Source: Rathayibacter caricis DSM 15933
GTDB lineage: Bacteria; Actinomycetota; Actinomycetes; Actinomycetales; Microbacteriaceae
DNA length: 64,000 nucleotides
Assembly (NCBI RefSeq): GCF_003044275.1
Contig: NZ_PZPL01000001.1
Coordinates: 2,790,001 to 2,854,000, forward strand
Direction of reading: 5' to 3'
The stretch's first letter is position 1, and every line of letters begins with the position of its first letter. Shown here piece after piece: positions 6,781 through 15,740 of the stretch. The translations under genes and the position numbers were made by a program. The notes under the pieces are model-generated. The model ran no database searches. It saw nothing but the letters and a program-made list of their open reading frames with translations, and was not told the DNA's origin.

Positions 6781-8205
6781 ATGAAGACCCTCATCATCAA
6801 CGGCACGGTCGTGAACGCGACCGGCACCGGCGCGGCCGACGTGCTGATCGACGGCGAGACGATCGCGGCGGTCCTCGCGCCCGGGTCGACTCTGCTCGGC
6901 TTCGATCTCGGGGCGAACGTCGACCGCGTGATCGACGCGACCGGCAAGTACGTGATCCCGGGCGGCATCGACGCGCACACGCACATGGAGATGCCCTTCG
7001 GCGGCACCTTCGCCTCGGACACCTTCGAGACGGGCACCCGGGCCGCCGCGTGGGGCGGCACGACCTCGATCGTGGACTTCGTGGTCCAGTACCCCGGCGA
7101 GAGCGTCGTCGACCGCTATCAGGCGTGGCAGGCGAAGGCGGCGGGGGAGTGCGCGATCGACTACGGCTTCCACCAGATCCTGTCGGACGTGCAGGACTCG
7201 TCGCTGGTCGCGATGGACGAGCTGATGGATGAGGGGGTGACGAGCTTCAAGCTCTTCATGGCCTACAAGGGCGTGTTCCTGTCGGACGACGGGCAGATCC
7301 TCCGCGCGTTCCAGAAGGGCGCCTCGAACGGCGCGATGATGATGATGCACGCCGAGAACGGCGCGATCATCGACGAGCTCGTGAAGCAGTCCCTCGCGGC
7401 CGGGAACACGTCTCCGTACTTCCACGGCACGTCGCGTCCGTGGCAGGCGGAGGAGGAGGCCACGCACCGGGCGATCATGATCGCCGACCTCACCGGTGCG
7501 CCGTTGTACGTGGTGCACGTGTCGGCGAAGCAGGCGGTGGAGCAGATCGCCGAGGCCCGCGACCGCGGCATGAACGTGTTCGGCGAGACCTGCCCGCAGT
7601 ACCTGTACCTCTCGCTCGAGGAGCAGCTGGGCGCTCCCGGGTTCGAGGGCGCGAAGTGGGTGTGCTCCACGCCGCTGCGCTCGAAGACGGAGGGGCACCA
7701 GCACCACATGTGGCAGTCGCTGCGCACGAACGACATCCAGATGGTGTCCACCGACCACTGCCCGTTCTGCATGAAGGGCCAGAAGGACATGGGCGTCGGC
7801 GACTTCTCGAAGATCCCCAACGGCATCGGCTCGGTGGAGCATCGGATGGACCTGATGTACCAGGGCGTCGTGTCCGGGCAGATCTCGCTCCCGCGCTGGG
7901 TCGAGCTGACGTCCACGACTCCGGCGCGGATGTTCGGGATGTACGGGAAGAAGGGCGTGATCCAGCCCGGCGCCGACGGCGACGTCGTCGTCTACGACCC
8001 GAACGGCCACACCTCGATCGGCATCGGCGAGGGGCGCAGCCACCACATGAACATGGACTACTCCGCATGGGAGGGGTTCGAGATCGACGGGCACGTCGAC
8101 ACCGTGATCTCCCGCGGCAAGGTCGTCGTCGACGACGGGCAGTACGTCGGCACCAAGGGCGACGGCAAGTACATCAAGCGCGGACTCTCCCAATATCTGA
8201 TCTGA
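6781..8205 (+). CDS. hydA: Dihydropyrimidinase / hydantoinase
   Basis: 474 residues, a binuclear-metal cyclic amidohydrolase that opens dihydrouracil, dihydrothymine or 5-substituted hydantoins. Metal ligands are visible as His66 and His68 (GIDAHTHME), the carboxylated Lys157 (TSFKLFMAYKG), a histidine in YVVHVSAKQA and the aspartate in MVSTDHCPF. The length is usual for the family. AGGAG precedes ATG 6781, 25 nt after the ureidopropionase stop. Together the two enzymes convert reduced pyrimidines or hydantoins to beta-alanine-type or other amino acids. Confidence 0.9.
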   Translation: MKTLIINGTVVNATGTGAADVLIDGETIAAVLAPGSTLLGFDLGANVDRVIDATGKYVIPGGIDAHTHMEMPFGGTFASDTFETGTRAAAWGGTTSIVDFVVQYPGESVVDRYQAWQAKAAGECAIDYGFHQILSDVQDSSLVAMDELMDEGVTSFKLFMAYKGVFLSDDGQILRAFQKGASNGAMMMMHAENGAIIDELVKQSLAAGNTSPYFHGTSRPWQAEEEATHRAIMIADLTGAPLYVVHVSAKQAVEQIAEARDRGMNVFGETCPQYLYLSLEEQLGAPGFEGAKWVCSTPLRSKTEGHQHHMWQSLRTNDIQMVSTDHCPFCMKGQKDMGVGDFSKIPNGIGSVEHRMDLMYQGVVSGQISLPRWVELTSTTPARMFGMYGKKGVIQPGADGDVVVYDPNGHTSIGIGEGRSHHMNMDYSAWEGFEIDGHVDTVISRGKVVVDDGQYVGTKGDGKYIKRGLSQYLI

Positions 8206-8240
8206 CCTCTCCTCGTCCGACCGCAGCACAAAGGAACCCC

Positions 8241-9257
8241 ATGGACTTCGGAGTCGTCCTCCAGACCAACCCGCCCGCCTCGCGCACCGTCGCCCTCGCC
8301 GTCCTGGCCGAGACCTACGGCTTCGACTACGCGTGGACGTTCGACTCGCACCTGCTCTGGCAGGAGCCCTACGTGATCTACTCGCAGATCCTCGAGAAGA
8401 CGCACCGCATCACGGTCGGCCCGATGGTCACGAACCCGGCGACGCGCGACTGGACGGTCATCGCCTCCCTGCACGCGACGCTGAACGAGATGTACGGCAA
8501 CCGCACCGTGTGCGGGATCGGCCGCGGCGACTCCGCGGTGCGCGTGACGGGCGGGGCGCCGACCACGCTCAAGACGCTGCGGGAGTCGATCCACGTCATC
8601 CGCGAGCTCGCCAACAGCCGCTCGGTCGAGTACAACGGCTCGACCCTGCAGTTCCCGTGGAGCCGCGGCTCCTCGCTCGAGATGTGGGTGGCCGCGTACG
8701 GCCCGCTCGCGCTGAAGCTCGCGGGCGAGGTCGGCGACGGCTTCATCCTGCAGCTGGCCGACGTCGACATCGCGCGCTGGATGATCACCACGGTCAAGGA
8801 GGCGGCCGCGAACGTGGGCCGCGACCCCGAGTCGCTGCAGTTCTGCATCGCCGCGCCGATGTACATCGGCACCGACCGCGCCCACATGTACGAGCAGTGC
8901 CGCTGGTTCGGCGGCATGGTCGGCAACCACGTCGCCGACATCGTCGGCCGCTACGGGAGCAGCGGCGCGGTGCCGCAGGCCCTCACCGACTACATCGCGG
9001 GGCGCGAGGGCTACGACTACAACGAGCACGGGCGGGCGGGCAACAGCCACACCTCGTTCGTGCCGGACGAGATCGTCGAGCGCTTCTGCGTGCTGGGCAC
9101 GGCCGACGAGCACATCGCCAAGCTCGAGGCGCTCGCCGAGATCGGCGTCACGCAGTTCGCCGGCTACCTCCAGCACGACAACAAGGAGGAGACGCTGCGC
9201 GTCTACGGCGAGCGCGTGATCCCGGCTCTCGGCCCGCACATCACGGCCAGGGCATGA
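8241..9257 (+). CDS. LLM-class F420-dependent oxidoreductase
   Basis: 338-residue TIM-barrel flavin/deazaflavin enzyme of the luciferase-like monooxygenase class. MDFGVVLQTNPPASRTV, the WTFDSHLLWQEPYVI segment and GNRTVCGIGRGDSAVRVTGG resemble methylenetetrahydromethanopterin-reductase-like proteins that annotation pipelines name TIGR03842, found next to dihydropyrimidinase genes. A reasonable inference is that it oxidises or reduces the pyrimidine or hydantoin substrate, but no reaction is established. cofD is divergent immediately upstream of the operon. AAGGAA precedes ATG 8241, and the stop overlaps the next start (ATGA). Confidence 0.75.
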   Translation: MDFGVVLQTNPPASRTVALAVLAETYGFDYAWTFDSHLLWQEPYVIYSQILEKTHRITVGPMVTNPATRDWTVIASLHATLNEMYGNRTVCGIGRGDSAVRVTGGAPTTLKTLRESIHVIRELANSRSVEYNGSTLQFPWSRGSSLEMWVAAYGPLALKLAGEVGDGFILQLADVDIARWMITTVKEAAANVGRDPESLQFCIAAPMYIGTDRAHMYEQCRWFGGMVGNHVADIVGRYGSSGAVPQALTDYIAGREGYDYNEHGRAGNSHTSFVPDEIVERFCVLGTADEHIAKLEALAEIGVTQFAGYLQHDNKEETLRVYGERVIPALGPHITARA

Positions 9258-10132
9258 GGGCTCCGGCCGCGGCGCGCGGGATCCTGCTCGGCGCGGCCGG
9301 CCTGCTCCTGCTCGCTCTCGTCTGGGAGGCGTACAAGGCGCTCGGCCCCGAGACCGGTGTGATCGTCGGAGGCGTCACGGTGCTGCCGCGCACCAGCGCG
9401 ATCGCGATGCCGCACCTCTGGGAGATCGCGGCGCGCCTCGTCGAGCCGGTGACCGGAGCCCGCGGCGCTCCGGCGCTCTGGCTCGCTGTGCTGCAGGCGA
9501 GCGCCTTCTCGCTCGGGATCGCGGCCGTCGGCTGGGTCGTCGGGGTCGTCGTCGGGATGCTGCTCGCGCTGCTCATGCAGCGGTTCCGCACCGCGGAGTC
9601 GGCGGTGCTGCCCTGGATCGTGCTCAGCCAGACGGTGCCGCTCATCGCCATCGCGCCGCTGGTGCGCCGCTGGGGCTCGCAGCTCGAGCTCGGCGCGTTC
9701 ACCTGGGAGAACTGGATGTCGGTGGCGCTGATCGCCTCCTACCTCGCGTTCTTCCCCGTGTCGATCGGCGCGCTCCGCGGGCTCGGCTCGCCGGCTGCGC
9801 ACCAGGTGGAGCTGATGCACGTCTACGGGGTGGGCTGGTGGAAGACGCTCGTGCGGCTGCGCCTGCCGGCGAGCGTGGCGTACCTGCTCCCCGCCCTGCG
9901 TCTCGGAGCGGTCAGCGCCGTCATCGGGACCGTGGTCGCCGAGGTCTCGATCGGCCTGCGCGGCGGCATCGGCCGCATGATCATCGAGTTCGCCTCCGCC
10001 GCCGGCGGAGACCCCGCCAAGCCCTGGGCGCCGATCCTGGGCGCGGTGCTCGTCGGCCTGGCGGCCGCCGGCGCCGTCGCGCTGATCGGGGTCGCCCTCC
10101 GTCCGTTCCGCAGAGGGGAGCAGCCCGCATGA
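9254..10132 (+). CDS. ABC transporter permease (first)
   Basis: 292 residues, BPD-type inner-membrane permease of the nitrate/sulfonate/pyrimidine class. N-terminal TM helix at about 10-30, then four to five further helices. The cytosolic EAA loop is LMHVYGVGWWKTLVRLRLPAS, which contacts the ATPase. It overlaps both neighbours by 4 nt (ATGA at each end). With the next two genes and the lipoprotein it forms an importer, presumably for the pyrimidine or hydantoin used by the upstream enzymes. Confidence 0.8.
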   Translation: MRAPAAARGILLGAAGLLLLALVWEAYKALGPETGVIVGGVTVLPRTSAIAMPHLWEIAARLVEPVTGARGAPALWLAVLQASAFSLGIAAVGWVVGVVVGMLLALLMQRFRTAESAVLPWIVLSQTVPLIAIAPLVRRWGSQLELGAFTWENWMSVALIASYLAFFPVSIGALRGLGSPAAHQVELMHVYGVGWWKTLVRLRLPASVAYLLPALRLGAVSAVIGTVVAEVSIGLRGGIGRMIIEFASAAGGDPAKPWAPILGAVLVGLAAAGAVALIGVALRPFRRGEQPA

Positions 10133-10944
10133 GCGCTGCCGAGTCCGCCGTCGTCGTCGACGCCGTCACCAAGACGTTCAGCACGAAGAAGGGCGCGAGC
10201 GTCGTCGCGCTCCAGGACGTGTCGCTCGAGATCGCGGCGGGGGAGTTCGTCTCGCTGATCGGACCCTCCGGCTGCGGCAAGTCGACCCTGCTGCGACTGA
10301 TCGCGGACCTCGACGAGCCGACGTCGGGAGCGATCTCCGTCTTCGGCAAGACCGCCCGGCGCGCGCGGCTCGACCAGGACTACGGCATCGCGTTCCAGCA
10401 GGCCGGGCTGCTGCCGTGGCGCAGCATCCGCGCGAACATCGCCCTGCCGCTCGAGCTGCACGGGGTGGGAGCGTCGGCCCGGCGCTCGCGGGTCGACGAA
10501 CTCCTCGCGCTGGTCGGGCTCGGCGACTTCGCCGACTCCTACCCCGACCAGCTCTCGGGAGGCATGCAGCAGCGCGTCGCCATCGCGCGTGCGCTCGCCG
10601 AGAGCCCGCGGCTGCTCCTGATGGACGAGCCCTTCGGAGCGCTGGACGAGATGACGCGCGAGCGGATGCAGACGGAGCTGCTGCGGATCCGCACCGAGAC
10701 CGGAGCGGCCGTCGTCTTCGTCACCCACTCGATCCCGGAGGCGGTGTTCCTCTCGGACCGCGTCGTCGTCATGTCGCCCCGCCCGGGGCGGATCCGCGAC
10801 GTGCTCCCGGTGCGCCTGCCCGACGCCGCCTCGCGCGACGAGGGCGTGCGCGAGGACGAGTCGTTCTTCCGCGACGTCAGCGCCGTGCGCGAGCTCCTGC
10901 ACGGCGAGGCCGCGGCGCTGCCGCGCGGGGTGGAGAACCGATGA
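10129..10944 (+). CDS. ABC transporter ATP-binding protein
   Basis: 271 residues. Walker A GPSGCGKST, Q-loop in GIAFQQAGLLPW, signature LSGGMQQRVAIARAL, Walker B LLLMDEPFGALD and the H-switch FVTHSIPEA are all intact. The QAGLLPWRS form and SPRPGRI in the C-terminal part are usual for SsuB/TauB/ThiZ-like importers. Start ATG 10129 overlaps the upstream permease stop, and its end overlaps the second permease by 4 nt. Confidence 0.9.
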   Translation: MSAAESAVVVDAVTKTFSTKKGASVVALQDVSLEIAAGEFVSLIGPSGCGKSTLLRLIADLDEPTSGAISVFGKTARRARLDQDYGIAFQQAGLLPWRSIRANIALPLELHGVGASARRSRVDELLALVGLGDFADSYPDQLSGGMQQRVAIARALAESPRLLLMDEPFGALDEMTRERMQTELLRIRTETGAAVVFVTHSIPEAVFLSDRVVVMSPRPGRIRDVLPVRLPDAASRDEGVREDESFFRDVSAVRELLHGEAAALPRGVENR

Positions 10945-11708
10945 CGACTCCGGCGCTCGCGCGCACCGTCCTCGCGCCGCTGCTGCTCGGGCTCGCGGCC
11001 CTGATCCTGTGGCAGGTGGGCGTCACGGCGTTCGACGTGAAGCCGTTCGTGCTGCCGTCGCCGGTCTCGATCGGCGCGGAGTTCGCGCAGAATCTCGGCT
11101 CGGTGGCGTCCGGCAGCCGCGTCACCGGAGGGAACGCGCTGATCGGCCTCGTCGTCGGAGCGGTCGTCGCGGTGGTCGTCGCGAGCCTGTCGGCGCTGCT
11201 GCGGGTCTTCGACGGCCTCGTCGCTCCGATCGTCGCGGCGGCCGCCGTGGTGCCGATCGTGGCGCTGGCGCCGGTGCTCTACACGATGTTCGGCGCGAGC
11301 GTCGAGACGGCGCGGCAGCTCGTCGCGGCACTCGCCGTCTTCGTACCGGTCTACGTGAACACCCTGCGGGGGCTGCGGCAGGCGACTCCGGTGCACCGCG
11401 ATCTGATGCGGGCGTACGCCGCGACGCCGTGGCAGAGTACCCTCGCCGTCACCCTCCCCGCCGCCGTGCCGTTCTTCTTCACGGGACTGCGCATCGCCTC
11501 CTCGCTCGCCGTCATCTCGGCGCTGGTCGCCGAGTACTTCGGCGGACCGGTCGGCGGGCTCGGCAAGTCGATCACGACGGCGGCCTCGGGCAGCGACTAC
11601 GCGCTCGCCTACGCCTACGTGCTCGGCGCCGTGCTCGTCGGCCTCCTGTTCTACTGCGCCACCGCGGGGCTCGAGGCCTTCGCGCTCCGGCGCAGTCGCG
11701 CGCGCTGA
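10941..11708 (+). CDS. ABC transporter permease (second)
   Basis: 255-residue BPD-type permease with about six membrane helices and EAA loop LMRAYAATPWQSTLAVTLPAA. It is a paralogue of the permease at 9254, so the importer would be heterodimeric in the membrane, unlike many NMT1-type systems that use one permease. The 136 nt after it holds two copies of CCGCCCGG-(T/C)-GCTCCA (near 11726 and 11756) but no gene. Confidence 0.8.
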   Translation: MTTPALARTVLAPLLLGLAALILWQVGVTAFDVKPFVLPSPVSIGAEFAQNLGSVASGSRVTGGNALIGLVVGAVVAVVVASLSALLRVFDGLVAPIVAAAAVVPIVALAPVLYTMFGASVETARQLVAALAVFVPVYVNTLRGLRQATPVHRDLMRAYAATPWQSTLAVTLPAAVPFFFTGLRIASSLAVISALVAEYFGGPVGGLGKSITTAASGSDYALAYAYVLGAVLVGLLFYCATAGLEAFALRRSRAR

Positions 11709-11844
11709 TCCCAGCCGCTCCCGGGCCCGCCCGGTGCTCCACCGTTCCACCCGGGTCCGCCCGGCGCTCCATCCGCACCACGGCACGTCGCTCCACAGCA
11801 CCGCCCGCACGGGCACGTCCTGCACCACACCATCTGGAGGAACA

Positions 11845-12996
11845 GTGAACAGACGCACGCGCATCGCGACGACCACGACGGCGGGGCTCGCCGCCGTCGG
11901 TCTCGCGCTCACCGGATGCAGCGCATCCGGAACCGACGACGGCGGCTCGGGCGGAGGCTCGGGCGACCTCGCGCCGGTCACCCTGCAGCTGCAGTGGGTC
12001 GCCCAGGCCCAGTTCGCCGGGTACTACGCCGCCCTCGACCAGGGCTACTACGAGGACGAGGGTCTGGACGTCACCATCGCCGAGGGCGGCGGCGACATCG
12101 TGCCGCAGGACGTCCTCGCCTCCGGCGACGCGGACTACGCGATCTCGTGGGTGCCGAAGGTGCTCGGCTCGATCGAGCAGGGCGCGGCGATCACCGATGT
12201 CGCGCAGATCTTCGAGCGCAGCGCCACCACGCAGATCTCGTTCAAGGACAAGGGCATCACCTCGCCCGCCGACCTGTCCGGCAAGACGGTCGGAAGCTGG
12301 GGCTACGGCAACGAGTGGGAGCTCTTCGCCGGCATGCAGCAGGACGGAGTGTCGCTCGACGACATCTCGCTCGTGCAGCAGCAGTTCGACATGAACGGCT
12401 TCCTCGCCGGCGACATCGATGCGGCGCAGGCGATGACCTACAACGAGTACGCGCAGGTGCTCGAGAGCGTGAACCCGGAGACGGGGGAGCTGTACACGCC
12501 CGACGACCTGAACGTGATCAGCTGGAACGACGTCGGCACGGCGATGCTGCAGGACGCGATCTGGGCCGACGCCGAGAAGCTCGAGAGCGACGACGCGTAC
12601 GCGGAGCAGACCGTCGCGTTCGTGAAGGCCTCGATCAAGGGCTGGATCTACGCGAAGGACAACCCGGAGGAGGCGGCCGACATCGTCACCGCCGCCGGCT
12701 CGACGCTCGGCACGAGCCACCAGCTCTGGATGACCAACGAGGTCAACAAGCTGATCTGGCCCTCCACCGGAGGCATCGGCATGATCGACGAGGCCGCCTG
12801 GCAGCAGACGGTCGACATCGCCAAGGAGACGCAGAACGAGACCGGCGCGACGATCATCAGCGACGACCCGCCGGAGACGGCGTACTCGAACGAGTACGTC
12901 GAGAAGGCGCTGGCCGAGCTCGAGGAGGAGGGCGTCGACACGAGCGGCGCCGACTTCGAGCCGATCGAGGTGACGCTGCAGGAGGGCGGCGCCTGA
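11845..12996 (+). CDS. ABC transporter substrate-binding lipoprotein (NMT1/ThiY-like)
   Basis: 383 residues. A signal peptide with lipobox LTGC puts the acylated cysteine at 25, followed by a Ser/Gly linker. The mature part starts VTLQLQWVAQAQFAGYYAALDQGYYEDEGLDV, characteristic of the NMT1/THI5-like periplasmic-binding family used for hydroxymethylpyrimidine, riboflavin and related heterocycles. GGWGYG-type hinge residues occur as GSWGYGNEWE. Start GTG 11845 follows CTGGAGGAAC. It captures the ligand for the permease pair 9254/10941; a pyrimidine or hydantoin is inferred from the operon. Confidence 0.85.
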   Translation: MNRRTRIATTTTAGLAAVGLALTGCSASGTDDGGSGGGSGDLAPVTLQLQWVAQAQFAGYYAALDQGYYEDEGLDVTIAEGGGDIVPQDVLASGDADYAISWVPKVLGSIEQGAAITDVAQIFERSATTQISFKDKGITSPADLSGKTVGSWGYGNEWELFAGMQQDGVSLDDISLVQQQFDMNGFLAGDIDAAQAMTYNEYAQVLESVNPETGELYTPDDLNVISWNDVGTAMLQDAIWADAEKLESDDAYAEQTVAFVKASIKGWIYAKDNPEEAADIVTAAGSTLGTSHQLWMTNEVNKLIWPSTGGIGMIDEAAWQQTVDIAKETQNETGATIISDDPPETAYSNEYVEKALAELEEEGVDTSGADFEPIEVTLQEGGA

Positions 12997-13053
12997 TCCG
13001 TGCTCCCCGGGCCGGGGCCGTCGTCCGCGACGCCTCCGGCCCGTCGTCGTGCC

Positions 13054-13073
13054 GGGGCCGTCGTCCTGGCCCC
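13054..13073 (+). terminator. Possible terminator hairpin after the importer operon
   Basis: GGGGCC and GGCCCC flank an 8-nt loop between the lipoprotein gene and the DUF177 gene. The stem is short and no T-run follows, so this is tentative. The 135-nt gap otherwise shows two copies of CCGGGGCCGTCGTCC. Confidence 0.25.
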
Positions 13074-13116
13074 GTCCGCGACTTGGGGCTCTCCCGCCCG
13101 CTCGGCGCCGTCGCGC

Positions 13117-13122
13117 GTAAGA
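13117..13122 (+). promoter_or_regulatory. -10 box of the DUF177-rpmF operon (leaderless type)
   Basis: TAAGAT ends 9 nt before the GTG at 13132 and no ribosome site lies between. This marks the restart of the housekeeping backbone after the catabolic operon. Confidence 0.5.
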
Positions 13123-13131
13123 TGGACCCTC

Positions 13132-13725
13132 GTGACTACTTTCCGAAAGACGCCGTTCACCGTGCACGTGCGCGATCTCATCGGCCGTCCGGGGGAGATG
13201 CGCGAGCACCGTCTCGACATCGACGCTCCCGAGCAGTACGGCGAGGGGATCGTGGCGGTCCGGCAGGGCGCGCCGATCGACCTCGACGTGCGCGTGGAGT
13301 CGGTGCACGAGGGCATCCTGGCCAGCGTCGAGGTCTCGGCGGAGGCCGTCGGCGAGTGCAGCCGGTGCCTGACCGACATCTCCCTGCCTGTCGATGTCGA
13401 GTTCCAGGAACTTTTCGCGTACTCTTCTGACGAAGCTTTCGACTATGAGGTTCACGACGACCACGTGGATCTTGAACCTCTGGTCAGGGATGCGGTGGTT
13501 TTGTCGCTGCCGTTCCAGCCGGTCTGCCGGCCGGATTGTCCGGGCCTCGACCCCGTCACGGGGGAGCGGCTGGCCGATTCCTCCGAGCGCGAACCCGATG
13601 CGCCGCACGACCCCAGGTGGGCCGCGCTCGCCGGGTTGAGCGAGACGGGGAACGGTGGGGCCGCAGCGCCCGGAGCTTCCGCAGACAGCGGTGCAGGCCG
13701 TCAGGCCGGCACCGAAACCGACTAG
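13132..13725 (+). CDS. DUF177 / YceD family protein
   Basis: 197 residues. YceD proteins precede rpmF in many bacteria and are linked to ribosome or rRNA maturation (in plants, 23S rRNA accumulation); the biochemical role is not settled. The two cysteine pairs GECSRCL and CRPDCPGL are the conserved core. The C-terminal 40 residues are Ala/Gly/Ser-rich and probably disordered. Start GTG 13132 agrees with the -10 box at 13117. rpmF follows 35 nt downstream. Confidence 0.85.
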   Translation: MTTFRKTPFTVHVRDLIGRPGEMREHRLDIDAPEQYGEGIVAVRQGAPIDLDVRVESVHEGILASVEVSAEAVGECSRCLTDISLPVDVEFQELFAYSSDEAFDYEVHDDHVDLEPLVRDAVVLSLPFQPVCRPDCPGLDPVTGERLADSSEREPDAPHDPRWAALAGLSETGNGGAAAPGASADSGAGRQAGTETD

Positions 13726-13760
13726 CCCCGACACGGGACACACGTAGAGAAGAGAGAATC

Positions 13761-13964
13761 ATGGCTGTTCCCAAGAGGAAGAAGTCCCGCGCGAACACCC
13801 ACGCCCGTCGTTCGCAGTGGAAGGCCGAGGTCCCCACCCTGGTCAAGACCGTCGAGAACGGCAAGGTCGTCTACAGCCTCCCCCACCGCGCCAAGGTCGT
13901 CGAGGACTCCGCGGGCACCGCGCTGTTCCTCGAGTACAAGGGCCGCAAGGTCGCCGACGTCTGA
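13761..13964 (+). CDS. rpmF: 50S ribosomal protein L32
   Basis: 67 residues beginning [20 protein letters not shown], the standard L32 N-terminus. The zinc cysteines of C+ L32 forms are missing here, so this is a zinc-independent (C-) version. AGAGAG lies before ATG 13761. Conserved position between DUF177 and rnc. Confidence 0.97.
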   Translation: MAVPKRKKSRANTHARRSQWKAEVPTLVKTVENGKVVYSLPHRAKVVEDSAGTALFLEYKGRKVADV

Positions 13965-14013
13965 TCCGACTCCTCCGGCGAGCCGTCGCTGCGCGACGGA
14001 CGTCGAGTGGTCC

Positions 14014-14742
14014 ATGGTGAACCAGACCTCCGCATCACCCTCCAGCGACGACCGGTCGCGTCTGGAGGCCACGCTCGGCGTGAGCCTCGACGGTGAGCTC
14101 TTCGAGCTCGCCCTGACGCACCGGTCGTTCGCTTTCGAGCACGGCGGCATCCCGCACAACGAGCGCCTCGAGTTCCTCGGCGACTCGATCCTCGGGCAGG
14201 CCGTCACCGTCATGCTCTACACCGAGTACCCCGCCCTGAGCGAGGGCGACCTGGCCAAGCGCCGGGCGAGCCTCGTGTCGACGGTCGCGCTGGCCGAGAT
14301 CGCCCGCGGCATCGGCCTGGGCGAGTTCCTCCGGCTCGGCCGCGGCGAGGAGCTGACCGGCGGTCGCGAGAAGGCGTCGATCCTCGCCGACACGGTCGAG
14401 GCGATCATCGGAGCCGTCTACCTCGGCACCGGCCCCGATGCCGCGCGCGACCTCGTGCTGCGCCTCATCGCTCCGCTGCGTGCCGACCCGGGCCGCTTCG
14501 GCGTCTCGATGGATCCAAAGACGAGCCTGCAGGAGGCGGCCGCCGAGCACGGCGCTCCCGCTCCCCGCTACGAGATCGCAGCGACCGGCCCCGACCACAA
14601 CAAGGTCTTCTTGGCGACGGTGATCGTCGGTGGTCTGGTGACCGCCCGCGGCGAGGGGACCAGCAAGAAGGCGGCCGAGATGGCCGCGGCGCTGGACGCC
14701 TGGACGCGCCTGGCCGCGCTGCCGCCCGCCTCCGGAGCCTGA
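14014..14742 (+). CDS. rnc: Ribonuclease III
   Basis: 242 residues. The catalytic signature HNERLEFLGDSILG is followed by ILADTVEAIIGAVYLG with the second acidic metal ligands. A double-stranded RNA-binding domain starts at DPKTSLQEAAAEHG and ends near residue 235. The enzyme processes rRNA precursors and structured mRNAs. The first 12 residues are not conserved, and the ATG at 14014 has no clear ribosome site, so the start could differ slightly. Its stop is one nt before mutM. Confidence 0.95.
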   Translation: MVNQTSASPSSDDRSRLEATLGVSLDGELFELALTHRSFAFEHGGIPHNERLEFLGDSILGQAVTVMLYTEYPALSEGDLAKRRASLVSTVALAEIARGIGLGEFLRLGRGEELTGGREKASILADTVEAIIGAVYLGTGPDAARDLVLRLIAPLRADPGRFGVSMDPKTSLQEAAAEHGAPAPRYEIAATGPDHNKVFLATVIVGGLVTARGEGTSKKAAEMAAALDAWTRLAALPPASGA

Positions 14743-14743
14743 C

Positions 14744-15697
14744 GTGCCCGAGTTGCCCGAGGTCGAGGTGGTGCGCGCCGGCCTCGCCCCGGCCGTCACG
14801 GGATCGCTCGTGACCGGTGTCGAGATCGTCGACGAGCGCTCGCTGAAACGGCACGTGCATCCGCACGGCACGTTCGAGCGGCTGCTGGTCGGGCGCCGGC
14901 TCGCCGGAGCGGTGCGCCGCGGGAAGTTCCTCTGGATGCCCGCGGGCCGCGACGAGGCGCTGCTGGTGCACCTCGGGATGAGCGGGCAGGTGCTGCTGCG
15001 CGCCGCGGACGCGCCGCCCGCGAGGCTGACGCGCATCCGGATCGGCATCGACCACCCCGAGCACGGTGAGCTCGCCCTGCACTTCGTCGACCAGCGGATC
15101 TTCGGCTCGATGGCGATCGACACGCTCGAGCCGACCCCCGACGGCGCCCCGGGCGGCTACTCCGGCGACGGGCCGCTCGGCGACTGGGCCGCGCGCGTCC
15201 CCTCGCAGGTGGCGCACATCGCGCGTGATCCGCTCGACCCCTTCTTCGACCTGCCCGCCATCGTGACGGCGCTCGGACGCCGGCACAGTGGGATCAAGCG
15301 GGCACTGCTCGATCAGACGCTGGTCAGCGGGATCGGCAACATCTACGCGGACGAGTCGCTGTGGGCGGCGGAGCTGCATCCGGAGCGCTCGAGCGCGTCG
15401 TTGAGCGAGCCGCGCATCCGCCGGCTTTTCGCGGAGGTGCGCTCGGTGCTCGAGCGCGCGCTGGCCGAGGGCGGGACGAGCTTCGACGCCCAGTACGTGA
15501 ACGTGAACGGGGCGTCGGGGTACTTCTCGCACAGCCTGAACGCCTACGGGCAGACCGGGAAGCCGTGCCCTCGGTGCGGCGAGGCGATCGTGCGGGTGCC
15601 GTTCATGAACCGCTCGTCGCACCTGTGCCCGCACTGCCAGCTGCTGCCGCGGGTGGTAGGGGCGGAACGTCTGCTGCGAGAGGGGCACAGGCCCTGA
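14744..15697 (+). CDS. mutM: Formamidopyrimidine-DNA glycosylase
   Basis: 317 residues. The protein begins with PELPEVE, so Pro2 is the Schiff-base nucleophile and Glu3 the general acid. The C-terminal zinc finger reads CPRCGEAIVRVPFMNRSSHLC...C, and the H2TH motif region contains LVSGIGNIYADESLW. It removes 8-oxoguanine and Fapy lesions from DNA. GTG 14744 starts directly after the rnc stop. A gene for 8-oxoguanine deaminase lies 16 kb downstream. The next conserved backbone gene, smc, is displaced to 42333. Confidence 0.95.
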   Translation: MPELPEVEVVRAGLAPAVTGSLVTGVEIVDERSLKRHVHPHGTFERLLVGRRLAGAVRRGKFLWMPAGRDEALLVHLGMSGQVLLRAADAPPARLTRIRIGIDHPEHGELALHFVDQRIFGSMAIDTLEPTPDGAPGGYSGDGPLGDWAARVPSQVAHIARDPLDPFFDLPAIVTALGRRHSGIKRALLDQTLVSGIGNIYADESLWAAELHPERSSASLSEPRIRRLFAEVRSVLERALAEGGTSFDAQYVNVNGASGYFSHSLNAYGQTGKPCPRCGEAIVRVPFMNRSSHLCPHCQLLPRVVGAERLLREGHRP

Positions 15698-15740
15698 CAG
15701 CCGACAGACCCCCCTCTGAGCTGAGCTTGTGCGGGGAGTG

